A stretch of 64,000 nt of DNA from Nocardia concava NBRC 100430 (GCF_000308815.1 NZ_BAFX01000205.1:53408-117407), one strand, 5' to 3'; counted from the stretch's first letter, positions 7,142-15,864 are shown. The notes: generated by a model from the sequence alone, not told the origin. Translations and numbers: made by a program.

Positions 7142-8692
7142 TTAGATCGGGAACAGGTTGTGCTTGCGCGGGTTGTGCTTGCGCACGGCGTTCTTCTCGC
7201 GCAGCAGGCGCATGGCCTTGCGGATCTCGAGGCGGGTGGACGAGGGCTCGATGACCGCGTCGATGTAGCCGCGCTCGGCCGCCACCCACGGGTTGTCGAG
7301 GAACGCGGTGTAGAAGTCCACCATCTGCTGGCGCACTTCCGCCCGCTTCTCCGGCGGAGTCGCGGCCAGGGTCTTCTTACCGGTGACGGTGACCATGCCC
7401 TCCGCGCCGATCACCGCGATGCGGGCGGTCGGCCAGGCCAGGTTGATGTCGACGCCGAGTTCCTTGCAGCCCATGACCGCGTATCCGCCGCCGTACGCCT
7501 TGCGGGTCACGATGGTGACGATCGGCACCGTGGCCTCGATCAGCGCCCGGAACATGCGCCCGCCGCGCTTGATGACGCCATTGCGCTCCTCCTCGACACC
7601 CGGCAACACGCCCGGGGTGTCGACGACATAGACGAGCGGAATATTGAAGGCGTCGCAGAGCCGGATGAAGTACGCGCCCTTGTCCGAGCACGCCGCGTCC
7701 AGCGCGCCGCCCAGCACCATCGGCTGGTTGGCGATGACGCCGACGGGCCGGCCGTCCACCCGGGCGAAGCCGGTGATGAGGTTCTGCGCGGCCGCCTCCT
7801 GGATCTCCAGGAACGCGCCGTCGTCGAACAGGCGCAGCAGCACGTCGTGCATGTCGTAGCCCTGCCGGTCGGAATCCGGGATGATCCGGTCCAATTCGCG
7901 ATCGGAGTCGGTGATCTCGGGCTCGAGGCCCGGATTGACGATCGGCGGCTGCTCGAGGCAGCTGGTGGGCAGGTAGCTCAGGTACTCGCGGACCCAGCCC
8001 AGGGCCGCGGACTCGTTCTTGGCCACGTGGTGCAGCAGGCCGTTGCGGGCCTGTACGGCCGCGCCGCCCAGCTCCTCGGCGGAGATGTCCTCGCCGGTGA
8101 TGCCCTTGATGACCTCGGGACCGGTGACGAACATGTACGAGTCGTCGGTCGCGACGAGCACGTCCATATTCACCGGGCCGTACACCGAACCGGCCGCGCA
8201 CTTGCCGAACATGACCGCGACCATCGGCACGTAGCCCGACAGGTCTTCCTGCAGCCGGCACATGGTGGCGTACCAGGCCAGCGCGGTCACGCCCTCCTGG
8301 ATGCGCGCGCCGCCGGAGTCGTTGATGACCACGACCGGGCAGGCGTTGTTGTAGGCGAATTCCATGGCGAGCCGCACGCGGCGGCCGAAGGTCTCACCGA
8401 CCGAACCGCCCTGCACGCCGGAATCGTGGGAGATCACCACGACCGGACGGCCGTCGACCATGCCGCGACCGGTGACCACGCCGTCGCCGTAGAGGGCGTT
8501 GGGCTTACCGGGCGAGCGCATGAGCGCGCCCATCTCGACGAAGGTGCCCGGGTCCAACAGCATGTTGACCCGTTCTCGGGCACTGGCGACGCCTTTGGCG
8601 AGGCGCTTCTGGATACCCTTCTCGCCGGTGGGTTCTTCGGCGATCTCCAGGAGCTTGCGCAGTTCCGCCAGCTTTTCCGCTGTACCCGTCAT
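7142..8692 (-). CDS. Acyl-CoA carboxylase beta (carboxyltransferase) subunit
   Basis: A 516-residue carboxyltransferase subunit of a biotin-dependent acyl-CoA carboxylase, which transfers CO2 from carboxybiotin to an acyl-CoA. Both crotonase-like halves are visible: the N-terminal half with NDSGGARIQEG and GKCAAGSVYGPV (oxyanion glycines), and the C-terminal half with VDTPGVLPGVEEERNGVIKRGG and KAYGGGYAVMG. The overall pattern, including GFARVDGRPVGVIANQP, is that of the AccD group of mycolate actinomycetes; it looks closest to AccD4-like proteins by eye, but the paralogue was not settled. The usual basic C-terminus is present (RKHNPRKHNLFPI). No alpha subunit is adjacent. Confidence 0.92.
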   Translation of the reverse strand: MTGTAEKLAELRKLLEIAEEPTGEKGIQKRLAKGVASARERVNMLLDPGTFVEMGALMRSPGKPNALYGDGVVTGRGMVDGRPVVVISHDSGVQGGSVGETFGRRVRLAMEFAYNNACPVVVINDSGGARIQEGVTALAWYATMCRLQEDLSGYVPMVAVMFGKCAAGSVYGPVNMDVLVATDDSYMFVTGPEVIKGITGEDISAEELGGAAVQARNGLLHHVAKNESAALGWVREYLSYLPTSCLEQPPIVNPGLEPEITDSDRELDRIIPDSDRQGYDMHDVLLRLFDDGAFLEIQEAAAQNLITGFARVDGRPVGVIANQPMVLGGALDAACSDKGAYFIRLCDAFNIPLVYVVDTPGVLPGVEEERNGVIKRGGRMFRALIEATVPIVTIVTRKAYGGGYAVMGCKELGVDINLAWPTARIAVIGAEGMVTVTGKKTLAATPPEKRAEVRQQMVDFYTAFLDNPWVAAERGYIDAVIEPSSTRLEIRKAMRLLREKNAVRKHNPRKHNLFPI

Positions 8693-8987
8693 TACCTCGG
8701 TCTTGCCTTTCCGCCAACATCAGGTCGGGCCCGATCGCGCCCGTGTCGAGCCGGATCGCGACTCGACCGCCCACGGTACCGTGCGGCTACCACTCCGAAC
8801 CACTGAACGCCCGGGTAACCCGCCTTTCCCCGAAGGGGTGACGGGCCTCGTACCGAGGAATCAGTGCTCGCCCGCGTTCGGCGCGAGCGTTCGCCCCTCC
8901 ATCGTGGGAATGTCGGCGCGTGTTTCGGCGACCGCCCGGCCCGCCCGTGACGCGAAGGGAGACACAGTCAGCGATACACTGCGCCCC
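8693..8987. other. Divergent promoter region
   Basis: About 295 bases between the carboxyltransferase gene and the UbiB-like gene, which are transcribed away from each other. Nothing beyond ordinary GC-rich intergenic sequence with short inverted repeats was seen; the promoters of both genes must lie here. Confidence 0.45.
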
Positions 8988-10367
8988 GTGAGCTCACCTA
9001 TGACTGTGCGAGCGGGGACGCCCGAGGTGATCCGGCCGGACCTCGACACCTTCGGGTTCTCCGAGTGGCGGCGGACCGCCACCGTGGGTGCGGTACTGGG
9101 CGGTTCGGTGCTGAGCAGCGTGGTGCGCGGCGGGCTGCGCCCGTCCAAGCGCAAGCGCGCCGCCGCCGAGGGCGTGGTGAACGGCTTCGAGACGCTGGGC
9201 CCGATGTTCGTGAAACTGGGCCAGCTCATCGCGTCCTCACCGGGCGCGTTCCCGCGCGAACTGGCCGACGCCTGCCTGCGCTGCCTCGACGACGTGCCGC
9301 CCTTCCCGGCCGCGGACGCCCGCGCCATCATCGAGGCCGATCTGGGCAAGCCGATCTCGGAGCTGTTCCGGGAATTCGACGACGAGCCGCTCTCGGCGGC
9401 CTCCATCGCGCAGGTGCACGCGTGCGTGCTGGCCGATGGCCGCCCCGCGGTGGTGAAGGTGCAGCGGCCCGAGATCGCGCGGCGCATGATCGTGGATCTG
9501 CGCGCGGCCATGCGGCTGGCGCGGGCACTGGAGAAGCGTTCGGAGAACGCGCGCGTCGCCAATGCCCAAGCGGTGGTACGGGATCTGTACGAGGCCACCG
9601 TCGCCGAGCTCAACTTCCTGATCGAGGCCGACAACCAGAGCCGCGCCCGCGAAAATCTGAGCACCTTCGGGGACAACACCAATGTGGCTGTGCCCGAGGT
9701 GTATTGGGAGTACTGCGCGCCGCGGGTGCTGTGCATGGAACGCATGCGCGGCATGCCGCTGGACCGTTTCGACGATATCCGCGCCGCCCATCCCGAACCG
9801 GAACTGCTGATCCGCCGTCTGGTCAAGGCGTGGATGGAATCGGTTGCGGTGCACGGACTTTTCCACGGCGATGTGCACGCGGGCAATCTGTGGCTGCTCG
9901 ACGACGGCCGGGTGGCCATGCTCGATTTCGGCATCGTCGGGCGGATGGAGAACGAGTGGCGCGAGTTCGTGCGCGCGCTGTTCTTCGCCAGTTCCATCGA
10001 CAACGACTTCCGGCCCGTGGCCCGCGCGCTGCGCAAGCTGGACCTGGTCTCCGATGACAGCGGTGACGATGCGACCATCGGGCGGCAGCTTGCGGTGGCG
10101 CTGGGGCCGGTGCTCTCGGGCAGTCTCGACAAGCTGGATCTGGGCGTGGTTTCGGCGCGGCTGCTCGAATTCGGCAAGCGTCGCGGGGCGTCGGGTCCGC
10201 AGCAGCTGGTGATGATGGGCAAGCAGCTCGGCTACTTCGAGCGGTACGCGGTGGCGCTGGCGCCCGGCTGGAAGCTCGGCCGCGACCTGTACCTGTTCCG
10301 CAATATCTTCCCGGCCGAGGTGGCCGCGAAGATTGTCGAGGACGGCGTCACCCTGCCCGTCGACTGA
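8988..10367 (+). CDS. UbiB/ABC1-family atypical kinase-like protein
   Basis: A 459-residue member of the ABC1/ADCK/UbiB family. The N-terminal KxGQ motif is clear (FVKLGQLIASSPGAFP), followed by the family's alanine-rich loop (SAASIAQVH) that replaces the glycine-rich loop, VVKVQRPEI with the lysine, HGDVHAGNLW as the catalytic loop, and AMLDFGIVG as the metal-binding DFG. UbiB proteins are membrane-associated ATPases linked to quinone or lipid metabolism; the actinobacterial roles are not well defined. The start is GTG at 8988 or ATG at 9000; neither has a clear ribosome binding site. A hairpin follows the stop codon. Confidence 0.88.
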   Translation: MSSPMTVRAGTPEVIRPDLDTFGFSEWRRTATVGAVLGGSVLSSVVRGGLRPSKRKRAAAEGVVNGFETLGPMFVKLGQLIASSPGAFPRELADACLRCLDDVPPFPAADARAIIEADLGKPISELFREFDDEPLSAASIAQVHACVLADGRPAVVKVQRPEIARRMIVDLRAAMRLARALEKRSENARVANAQAVVRDLYEATVAELNFLIEADNQSRARENLSTFGDNTNVAVPEVYWEYCAPRVLCMERMRGMPLDRFDDIRAAHPEPELLIRRLVKAWMESVAVHGLFHGDVHAGNLWLLDDGRVAMLDFGIVGRMENEWREFVRALFFASSIDNDFRPVARALRKLDLVSDDSGDDATIGRQLAVALGPVLSGSLDKLDLGVVSARLLEFGKRRGASGPQQLVMMGKQLGYFERYAVALAPGWKLGRDLYLFRNIFPAEVAAKIVEDGVTLPVD

Positions 10368-10384
10368 GAGTCGTCTCCGCATGT

Positions 10385-10405
10385 CAGCGCACTGTCGGTG
10401 CGCTG
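10385..10405 (+). terminator. Hairpin terminator after the UbiB-like gene
   Basis: CAGCGCAC, loop TGTCG, GTGCGCTG: an 8-bp perfect stem 17 bases after the stop codon at 10367. It ends just before the second hairpin at 10421, which therefore belongs to the next transcript. Confidence 0.65.
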
Positions 10406-10420
10406 TCAGCGGTGGGCCGC

Positions 10421-10474
10421 ATTGTTCTTCTCGTAGCCGGAAACACCGGCTCCCAGCACAGGGAGAAGAACAAT
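10421..10474 (+). promoter_or_regulatory. Hairpin masking the ribosome binding site and start codon
   Basis: ATTGTTCTTCTC (10421-10432) is the exact reverse complement of GAGAAGAACAAT (10463-10474). The right arm contains part of the ribosome binding site GGGAGAAG and the first two bases of the ATG at 10473. An inner hairpin GCCGG-AAACA-CCGGC (10436-10450) extends the structure. If transcribed, this would block translation of the following small gene until melted or displaced, like an RNA thermometer or other translational switch. A DNA operator is the alternative. Confidence 0.6.
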
Positions 10475-10775
10475 GTCGAACTACAACGTCCTCGCCGATC
10501 TGATCGCCGGACACACCGACAAGGCCCGCATTCAGGCCGAGCGCATCATGCGGGCCGCCTCGGTGAAGGCGCACGCGCAGATCGCCGAACACGCCGCAAA
10601 GCAGGCCGAGCCGCAGCAAGGACTGTCCAAGGCCGAGATCAAGCAACTCTGCGACGAGGCGAAGGCGCAGGCCCGGCAGCTGTCCGCGGATCTGACCGCG
10701 CAGGCCGAGCAGATGGCGGCCGATCTGCGTGCGCAGGCCTCGCGGCACGCTGGCGAGTCCGATGCCAAAGCCTGA
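10473..10775 (+). CDS. Small alanine-rich helical protein
   Basis: A 100-residue hydrophilic protein, rich in Ala, Gln, Lys and Glu, that should be almost entirely helical (KARIQAERIMRAASVKAHAQ, then AEIKQLCDEAKAQARQLSAD and a similar third stretch). Heptad-like spacing suggests a coiled coil. No domain is recognised and there is no signal peptide or membrane segment. The start codon is inside the hairpin at 10421-10474, so its expression is probably controlled at translation. A 12-bp hairpin also follows it at 10813-10847. Confidence 0.7.
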   Translation: MSNYNVLADLIAGHTDKARIQAERIMRAASVKAHAQIAEHAAKQAEPQQGLSKAEIKQLCDEAKAQARQLSADLTAQAEQMAADLRAQASRHAGESDAKA

Positions 10776-10812
10776 GAGAACGGCCAGGAAACCCTCAGCC
10801 TTAGACCAGAAA

Positions 10813-10847
10813 CGCCCGGCACTGTGGATGGAGAACAGTGTCGGGCG
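10813..10847 (+). terminator. Hairpin between two small genes
   Basis: CGCCCGGCACTG pairs with CAGTGTCGGGCG (one G-U pair) around an 11-base loop. It lies 38 bases after the stop of the helical small protein and 18 bases before the ATG at 10865, so it acts either as a terminator or as a leader structure of the next gene. Confidence 0.6.
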
Positions 10848-10864
10848 AGCGTGTGAGGTGTGAA

Positions 10865-11215
10865 ATGGTCGAATTGGACGTCACCGGAACCACCGTGACC
10901 GTGCGGGTCACCGGAACCCACCGCTTTCTCGCGCTGCGCGATCATGTGACCTTCGATCTGTCTCAGGTCAAGGCGATCGCGCCGGCTCCGGTGGATCTGC
11001 GCCCGCCGTGGGTGCGCGCGCCGGGCACGTTCTTCCCGGGCGTGATCGCCGCGGGCATCTTCCGGGGTAAGGGCCGCAAGGAATTCTGGGATACGCGTTT
11101 CGACGGCAATGCGGTGCTGATCGATCTGACGGGTTCGGATATCACCCGCGTAGTCGTCGATGTGGAGGATGCTCAGGCCGCGATACGCCGGCTGTCGTCG
11201 GCGCTCGCGGCCTGA
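10865..11215 (+). CDS. Hypothetical protein with PH-like character
   Basis: A 116-residue protein of mostly beta strands (VELDVTGTTVTVRVTG, FLALRDHVTFDLSQV, NAVLIDLTGSDITRVVVDVED) ending in a helix (AQAAIRRLSSALAA). This strand-rich body with a C-terminal helix resembles small PH-like proteins of actinobacteria; the function is unknown. The start is ATG at 10865 with GAGGTG upstream. A GTG at 10838 is in frame but lies inside the right arm of the hairpin at 10813-10847, which makes it unlikely. Confidence 0.65.
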   Translation: MVELDVTGTTVTVRVTGTHRFLALRDHVTFDLSQVKAIAPAPVDLRPPWVRAPGTFFPGVIAAGIFRGKGRKEFWDTRFDGNAVLIDLTGSDITRVVVDVEDAQAAIRRLSSALAA

Positions 11216-11270
11216 GTCTCTCGGCTTCCATTCTGGGAGTTAATGTTTCCGGCGTCGTTGACGGAATGAA

Positions 11271-11504
11271 TCACGGGGTGGGGCAGAGGAATCCGCCACT
11301 CGGCGGCGGAACGGGGACAATCCTTTCGGGGGCCGGTGGCACAGCGCCGGCGCCCGCGGGGGTGGAGGCTCGGGGCGAGGCTCCGGGGGCTGCGGGCGGG
11401 GATCCGATTTCGCCGGAGCCCCACGCCGCGGAGGGGTTGAGGGTGAATACGGTGGCACAAACGAACACACCGACTAGCAGGCCGATGGCTTTCTTTCGTG
11501 TCAT
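11271..11504 (-). CDS. Small secreted proline-rich protein
   Basis: A 77-residue protein with a classical signal peptide: basic MTRKK, hydrophobic core AIGLLVGVFVCATVFTL, and a likely cleavage near SAAWG. The mature part is short and rich in Pro, Ala and Gly (PPAAPGASPRASTP, VPVPPPSGG). No fold is recognised. Convergent with the PH-like gene. Confidence 0.55.
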   Translation of the reverse strand: MTRKKAIGLLVGVFVCATVFTLNPSAAWGSGEIGSPPAAPGASPRASTPAGAGAVPPAPERIVPVPPPSGGFLCPTP

Positions 11505-11766
11505 GCCAACAACGGTAGAACCAGCTCAACACAATTGGTGCGATGCCTGCATCCCCGGGAGTGTCGCGACCTGCTGATCATCTGTACAGATGCGCGAATT
11601 CGCTTGTGCGCCAAACGGACTAATCGGTCGGAATGGGCCGTTTTCAGATTATTGTGTTATGTACTGTGCCAGCACACGTTTCGATAACGGACGGGCGTGT
11701 CTTCGGCTGATTCGCCCGGTTCTGCGGTCAACTGCTCGGGAAGGAAGTGACCGGGAGGGAGCGGGG

Positions 11767-12186
11767 ATGACTGCTGGGCAGGGCTCGAGGATCGCTGTCG
11801 CGATGGCCCTCACGCTGGGGTTTTGTGCCGCGGTGGGCGCTGCGGCGCCGTTCGGTGCGGCCTCGGGGACCTGTGGTGCGGGGCTCGGGGACTACCGCGG
11901 GGAATTCACCGCGGCCGAGGATCCCTCGAATGTGCTGAGTTTCGACGGCACCGGCGGCATCGCTTTCCGCAGCGCCCAGCTGGGGGCGGGCGAAGGCATT
12001 TACGCGGTCGTTCCCTCGGGTGGATTCTCGGCCGCGATGCGTATGACCGGTGCCGGTACCGGCGACAACTCGACCTCGATGGTCAAGAGTGTGACTTTCG
12101 TATGTCCGGCTCCGGGAACGGAAGTCATGAGTTTCCGTTCCCTGGATCAGGACAGTAGGCGTTTCAGCTTCGTGCGGTCGAAGTGA
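11767..12186 (+). CDS. Secreted hypothetical protein
   Basis: A 139-residue exported protein. The N-terminus (TAGQGSRIAVAMALTLGFCA) is a signal peptide, with cleavage likely near GAASG. The mature part is small and strand-rich, with two cysteines (GTCGAG and FVCPAP) that may form a disulphide. No family is recognised. The start is ATG at 11767 behind a GGGAGGGAG stretch; the upstream in-frame extension lacks a signal. Its 3' end is 14 bases from the convergent tartrate dehydratase gene. Confidence 0.55.
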   Translation: MTAGQGSRIAVAMALTLGFCAAVGAAAPFGAASGTCGAGLGDYRGEFTAAEDPSNVLSFDGTGGIAFRSAQLGAGEGIYAVVPSGGFSAAMRMTGAGTGDNSTSMVKSVTFVCPAPGTEVMSFRSLDQDSRRFSFVRSK

Positions 12187-12200
12187 AAACCCGGGGCCAT

Positions 12201-13373
12201 TCAGTCATGTAATGCTCGGAAGACGTTGTACAGCATGGCCTTGTCCTCGAATCCGATACCCGGGCTGTCCGGCAATCGAATTTGACTATGCGCGATCACG
12301 GCATCATCGGCGAAGCCTCCGGTGGGCTGGAACTCACCCGGATAGGATTCATTGCCGCCCAGGTGTAGTGCCGCGGCGATGTGCAGCGCGAACTGGTGGC
12401 CGCCGTGCGGAATACAGCGGCGTGCCGACCAACCCTGTTGTCGAAGGATCTCGTGAATGCGCAGGTACTCCACGAGTCCGTAGCCGAGTACCGGATCGAA
12501 CTGCAGGATGTCGCGGTCGGGCCGCATCCCCGCGTAGCGCAGCAGATTACGGGCGTCCATGCGGGAGAAGAGGTTCTCGCCGGTGGCGAGCGCACCCGGA
12601 TAGCGTTCGGCCAGGGTGGCGTGCAGCGCGAAATCCAGTGGGTCGCCGGGCTCTTCGTACCAGCGCAGACCGTAGGGCGCGAGGGCGCGGCCGTAGTCGA
12701 GGGCGGTGTCGAGATCGAAGCGGCCGTTGGCGTCCACGGCCAGGCGTGACCCGTCGCCGCCGAGGACGTCCAGGACGGCCTCGACCCGTTTGACGTCCTC
12801 GGCCAGATCCGCGCCACCGATCTTCATCTTGACCACGTCGTAACCCTGGTCGAGGAACCCGCGCATCTCGTCCTGCAGCTGGGGCAGACCCTTGCGGGGG
12901 GCGTAGTAGCCGCCTGCGGCGTAGACGAAGACATCCGCGTCCGGCTCGCCCAGGTCGTACCGCTGCGAAAGCCAGCGGTAGAGCGGGACCCCGGCGAGTT
13001 TGGCGGCCAGGTCGTAGAGCGCCATATCGACGACGCCGACCGCGACCGAGCGTTCGCCGTGGCCGCCGGGTTTCTCGTTGCGGGTCATGACATCCCAGGC
13101 CTTGACCGGGTCGACGGCCAGCCCGTCCGCGGTGAGCAGCGTGTCCGGGTCGGCGGCCAGCAGCCGGGGGATGACGCGGCGGCGCAGGATCTCCCCGGCG
13201 CTGTAGCGGCCGTTGGAGTTGAAGCCGTAGCCGACGACGGGCTCGCCGTCGCGGACGACATCGCTGACGACGGCGACGACCGAGCAGTCCATGGCGCTGA
13301 AATCGATGAACGCGTTGCTCATCGACGAGCTGATCGGAACGGTGCCTTCATGGATGGCGACAATGCGTGGCAC
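12201..13373 (-). CDS. tarD: D(-)-tartrate dehydratase, enolase superfamily
   Basis: A 390-residue enolase-superfamily enzyme that converts D-tartrate to oxaloacetate by abstracting the alpha proton and losing water. The sequence follows the characterised Bradyrhizobium TarD closely in recalled landmarks: VVGYGFNSNGRY, NEKPGGHGERSVAVG, FVYAAGGYY, GENLFSRMDARNLLRY and RCIPHGGHQ. The metal ligands are Asp214, Glu240 and Glu266, with acid/base residues Lys184 (in KMKIGG) and His323. Length matches the family. The start is GTG with GAGGAGA upstream. It is the last gene of a minus-strand operon with a dicarboxylate symporter (9 bases upstream) and a second enolase-superfamily enzyme. Confidence 0.9.
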   Translation of the reverse strand: MPRIVAIHEGTVPISSSMSNAFIDFSAMDCSVVAVVSDVVRDGEPVVGYGFNSNGRYSAGEILRRRVIPRLLAADPDTLLTADGLAVDPVKAWDVMTRNEKPGGHGERSVAVGVVDMALYDLAAKLAGVPLYRWLSQRYDLGEPDADVFVYAAGGYYAPRKGLPQLQDEMRGFLDQGYDVVKMKIGGADLAEDVKRVEAVLDVLGGDGSRLAVDANGRFDLDTALDYGRALAPYGLRWYEEPGDPLDFALHATLAERYPGALATGENLFSRMDARNLLRYAGMRPDRDILQFDPVLGYGLVEYLRIHEILRQQGWSARRCIPHGGHQFALHIAAALHLGGNESYPGEFQPTGGFADDAVIAHSQIRLPDSPGIGFEDKAMLYNVFRALHD

Positions 13374-13382
13374 AGGGTCTCC

Positions 13383-14732
13383 TCAGAGTTGTTCGGGTTG
13401 GGGGACAGGGGTTTTGGCGGGCCGCATGCCGATCTCGCGGGCGGCGATCCCGCGATCCAGCCCGCCGGGCTCGAAGCGCGCCACCACGACGGTGGCGACG
13501 GCATTGCCGAGCACATTGGTGGCCGCGCGGGCCATGGACAGGAAGCGATCCACCGAAAGCACCAGCGCCAGACCGGCAATCGGCACCAGGCTGGTGGCGG
13601 CGACGGTATTGGCCAGCGTCACGAACGCCGAACCCGAAACGCCCGCCGTGCCTTTGGACAGCACCAGGAAGATCGCGAACAACGTGAGCTGATCGGCCCC
13701 GGTCATGGGGACGCCGTAGACCTGCCCGATGAAGATCACGCAGATCGGCACCACCACGGCGACACCGTCGAGATTGAAGGAGAAACCGGCCGGGACCACC
13801 AGGCCGATGACCTTGCGTCGGCAGCCCACGCCCTCGAGGCGATCCATGAGCTGGGGGAGAACCGCCTCCGAAGAGGAGGTGCCCAGCACGACCAGTAATT
13901 CCTTGCGCAGCACCCGGATCAGCCGCCACAGCCGGAATCCGGCCAGCCGCGCCACGATGCCGAGCACCAGCGCGATGAACACCGCCAGTGCCAACACCGA
14001 GACCAGCACCAATTTGACCAGCGCCGTGAGGGTTTGGGGCCCGTACTTGCCGACGGTGGCGGCCACCGCGCCGAAGGTGCCGATCGGGGCGAGCAGCATG
14101 ATGAGCGCGATCATCTTGAAGAAGACGGTGCTCAGGACGCCGCAGGCGCGAGTGATCGGCTCCGAGATCGTGCCCGGCAGCACGAGCAGGGTCAGGGCGA
14201 ACAGCACCGCGAAGATCAGCACCTGCAGGATGCCGCCGGTGGCGAACGCGCCGACGGCATTGCTGGGCACCATCTTCGACAGGAACGCGGTCAGCGAAGT
14301 GTTGTGCTGTTCGGTGCTGATATAGCTGGAGAGCTTGTCCGAGGCGTGCTCGGGTTTGGGCACACCGCTGCCCGGACGCAGCAGGTTCACCGCGGCCAGG
14401 CCGAGCAGCATGCCGATGGTGGTGATGATCTCGAAGTAGAGCAGGGCCTTGAGGGCGACCCGGCCCACCGATTTCAGCTCGCCGGCCGTCACGATCCCGG
14501 TCACGATGACCAGGAAGACGATCGGCGCGATCACCAGCTGCACCAGGGAGATGAAGATGGTCGCGAGGGGTTGCATCCCGGCCGCGTAATGCGGTGCGGC
14601 GATGCCGAATACGGCCGCGGCGACGGCGGCGACCAGGACTTGCAGGCTGGTGCTGGCGATCAGCCGCCGCCACCGTGGCTTCGGGTCGGGTTGCTCTGCG
14701 GCGGGCAGGCTGGTCGTGCCGAGGGTGTCCAT
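13383..14732 (-). CDS. Dicarboxylate/cation symporter (DctA/DAACS family)
   Basis: A 449-residue inner-membrane carrier of the dicarboxylate/amino-acid:cation symporter family. It has eight predicted helices and the family's re-entrant motifs: the serine-rich TSSSEAVLP, GFSFNLDGVAVVV and the C-terminal ATNVLGNAVATVVVA. DctA members import C4-dicarboxylates with Na+ or H+. Since it sits between D-tartrate dehydratase and an enolase-superfamily enzyme with very short spacers, tartrate or a related hydroxy-dicarboxylate is the likely cargo (inference). The residue after the LDG motif and the residue of the usual DRFMSEAR (here DRFLSMAR) differ from canonical DctA. Confidence 0.88.
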   Translation of the reverse strand: MDTLGTTSLPAAEQPDPKPRWRRLIASTSLQVLVAAVAAAVFGIAAPHYAAGMQPLATIFISLVQLVIAPIVFLVIVTGIVTAGELKSVGRVALKALLYFEIITTIGMLLGLAAVNLLRPGSGVPKPEHASDKLSSYISTEQHNTSLTAFLSKMVPSNAVGAFATGGILQVLIFAVLFALTLLVLPGTISEPITRACGVLSTVFFKMIALIMLLAPIGTFGAVAATVGKYGPQTLTALVKLVLVSVLALAVFIALVLGIVARLAGFRLWRLIRVLRKELLVVLGTSSSEAVLPQLMDRLEGVGCRRKVIGLVVPAGFSFNLDGVAVVVPICVIFIGQVYGVPMTGADQLTLFAIFLVLSKGTAGVSGSAFVTLANTVAATSLVPIAGLALVLSVDRFLSMARAATNVLGNAVATVVVARFEPGGLDRGIAAREIGMRPAKTPVPQPEQL

Positions 14733-14748
14733 AACACTCGCCGTCCCC

Positions 14749-15864
14749 TCATCGCTGCGTGACGAGCGTGTCGCGCAACGCGTCGCGATCCACGGTCAGG
14801 CCGAGACCGGGACGGTCGGGCACCGCCAGGCGGCCGTCGACCGGACGCGGCGAGTCCGGGAACAGCAGCTGCCCGACCTGGGCCATGCCGACATGCCACT
14901 CGAGCAGCCAGCCGTTCATGAGCCCGGCCAGCGCGTGCAGGTTGAACAGCGGCCAGCCGCCGCCGTGGGCCAGCGGCAGGTTGTAGATCTGGGCGAGATG
15001 CGCGGCCTTGCGCTGCTCGGTGAAACCGCCGCAGTAGCAGGCGTTCGGTTGCAGGATGTCGACGGCGCGGCGTTCCACCAGTTCCCGCAGCCGCCAGCGG
15101 TGGCCCTCCATCTGCCCGGCCGCGAGCGGGATGCGAGTGCGCTCGCGCAGGTCGGCCAGGGCGCGAGCATCGTTCTGCTGCAACGGTTCCTCGAACCAGG
15201 TGAGGTGGTCCCCCTCGATCTCGCGGCACAGCATGGCCGCCTCGTTCGGGGCGAACAGGTAGTTGGCGTCGATCATCAGATCGATGTCGTCGCCGACCGC
15301 CGACCGGATGGCGTGCACCCGGGCCGCGTCCTCGCGCCAGCCCCGCTCGTCCACGCCCACTACCGATTTCAGAGCGGTGAAACCCTGCTCGACGTGCAGT
15401 CGCGCGGCGGCGGCGAGAGTTTCGCGGTCGTACTGCGGGAACCCGAAGGTCACGTAGACCGGCACCTCGGTGCGCGCCCCGCCGAGCAGGCTGGCCACCG
15501 AGCGCCCGGCGTCCTTGCCTTTGATGTCCCACAAGGCGATATCCAGCAGCGACAGCGCGCTCGACACCACGCCGGTCATGGTGCGCGGGTTGAGTCGCTG
15601 CCACACCCGCTGGTGCACGGCCTCGATCTCGCGCGGATCCAGGTCGAGAACCGCCGGTAGGAAGTGTCTTTCGAGGGCGACCACCACGGCGTGCGCCAGA
15701 AAATGCCCGGTCACCGCGACGCCGGTGAGCCCCTCATCCGTCTCGACCTCGCAGAACACGAAGTCCTTCTGTTCCTCCCGCCCGTAGCCGCGGACCCGTT
15801 CGTCCAGCAGCGGGACCTCGATCGAGGTGGTGTGCACGCTGGCGCGAATGTCCTTGATCCTCAT
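14749..15864 (-). CDS. Enolase-superfamily enzyme (mandelate racemase-like), atypical ligands
   Basis: A 371-residue protein of the mandelate racemase/muconate lactonizing group. It has the N-terminal capping domain (MRIKDIRASVHTTSIEVPL) and the barrel motifs IDAN (Asp199) and WFEEPL (Glu225). The third metal-ligand position reads AAGQMEGHRW, with Gln where Glu is usual, and the KxK motif is ALKS, retaining only one Lys (about 166). His300 in LAHGGGWPLFN is the likely second-face base. The start is ATG at 15864 with GGGAGG eight bases upstream; an extension to 15948 would overlap the promoter. It is first in the operon with the symporter and TarD. Substrate unknown. Confidence 0.82.
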   Translation of the reverse strand: MRIKDIRASVHTTSIEVPLLDERVRGYGREEQKDFVFCEVETDEGLTGVAVTGHFLAHAVVVALERHFLPAVLDLDPREIEAVHQRVWQRLNPRTMTGVVSSALSLLDIALWDIKGKDAGRSVASLLGGARTEVPVYVTFGFPQYDRETLAAAARLHVEQGFTALKSVVGVDERGWREDAARVHAIRSAVGDDIDLMIDANYLFAPNEAAMLCREIEGDHLTWFEEPLQQNDARALADLRERTRIPLAAGQMEGHRWRLRELVERRAVDILQPNACYCGGFTEQRKAAHLAQIYNLPLAHGGGWPLFNLHALAGLMNGWLLEWHVGMAQVGQLLFPDSPRPVDGRLAVPDRPGLGLTVDRDALRDTLVTQR

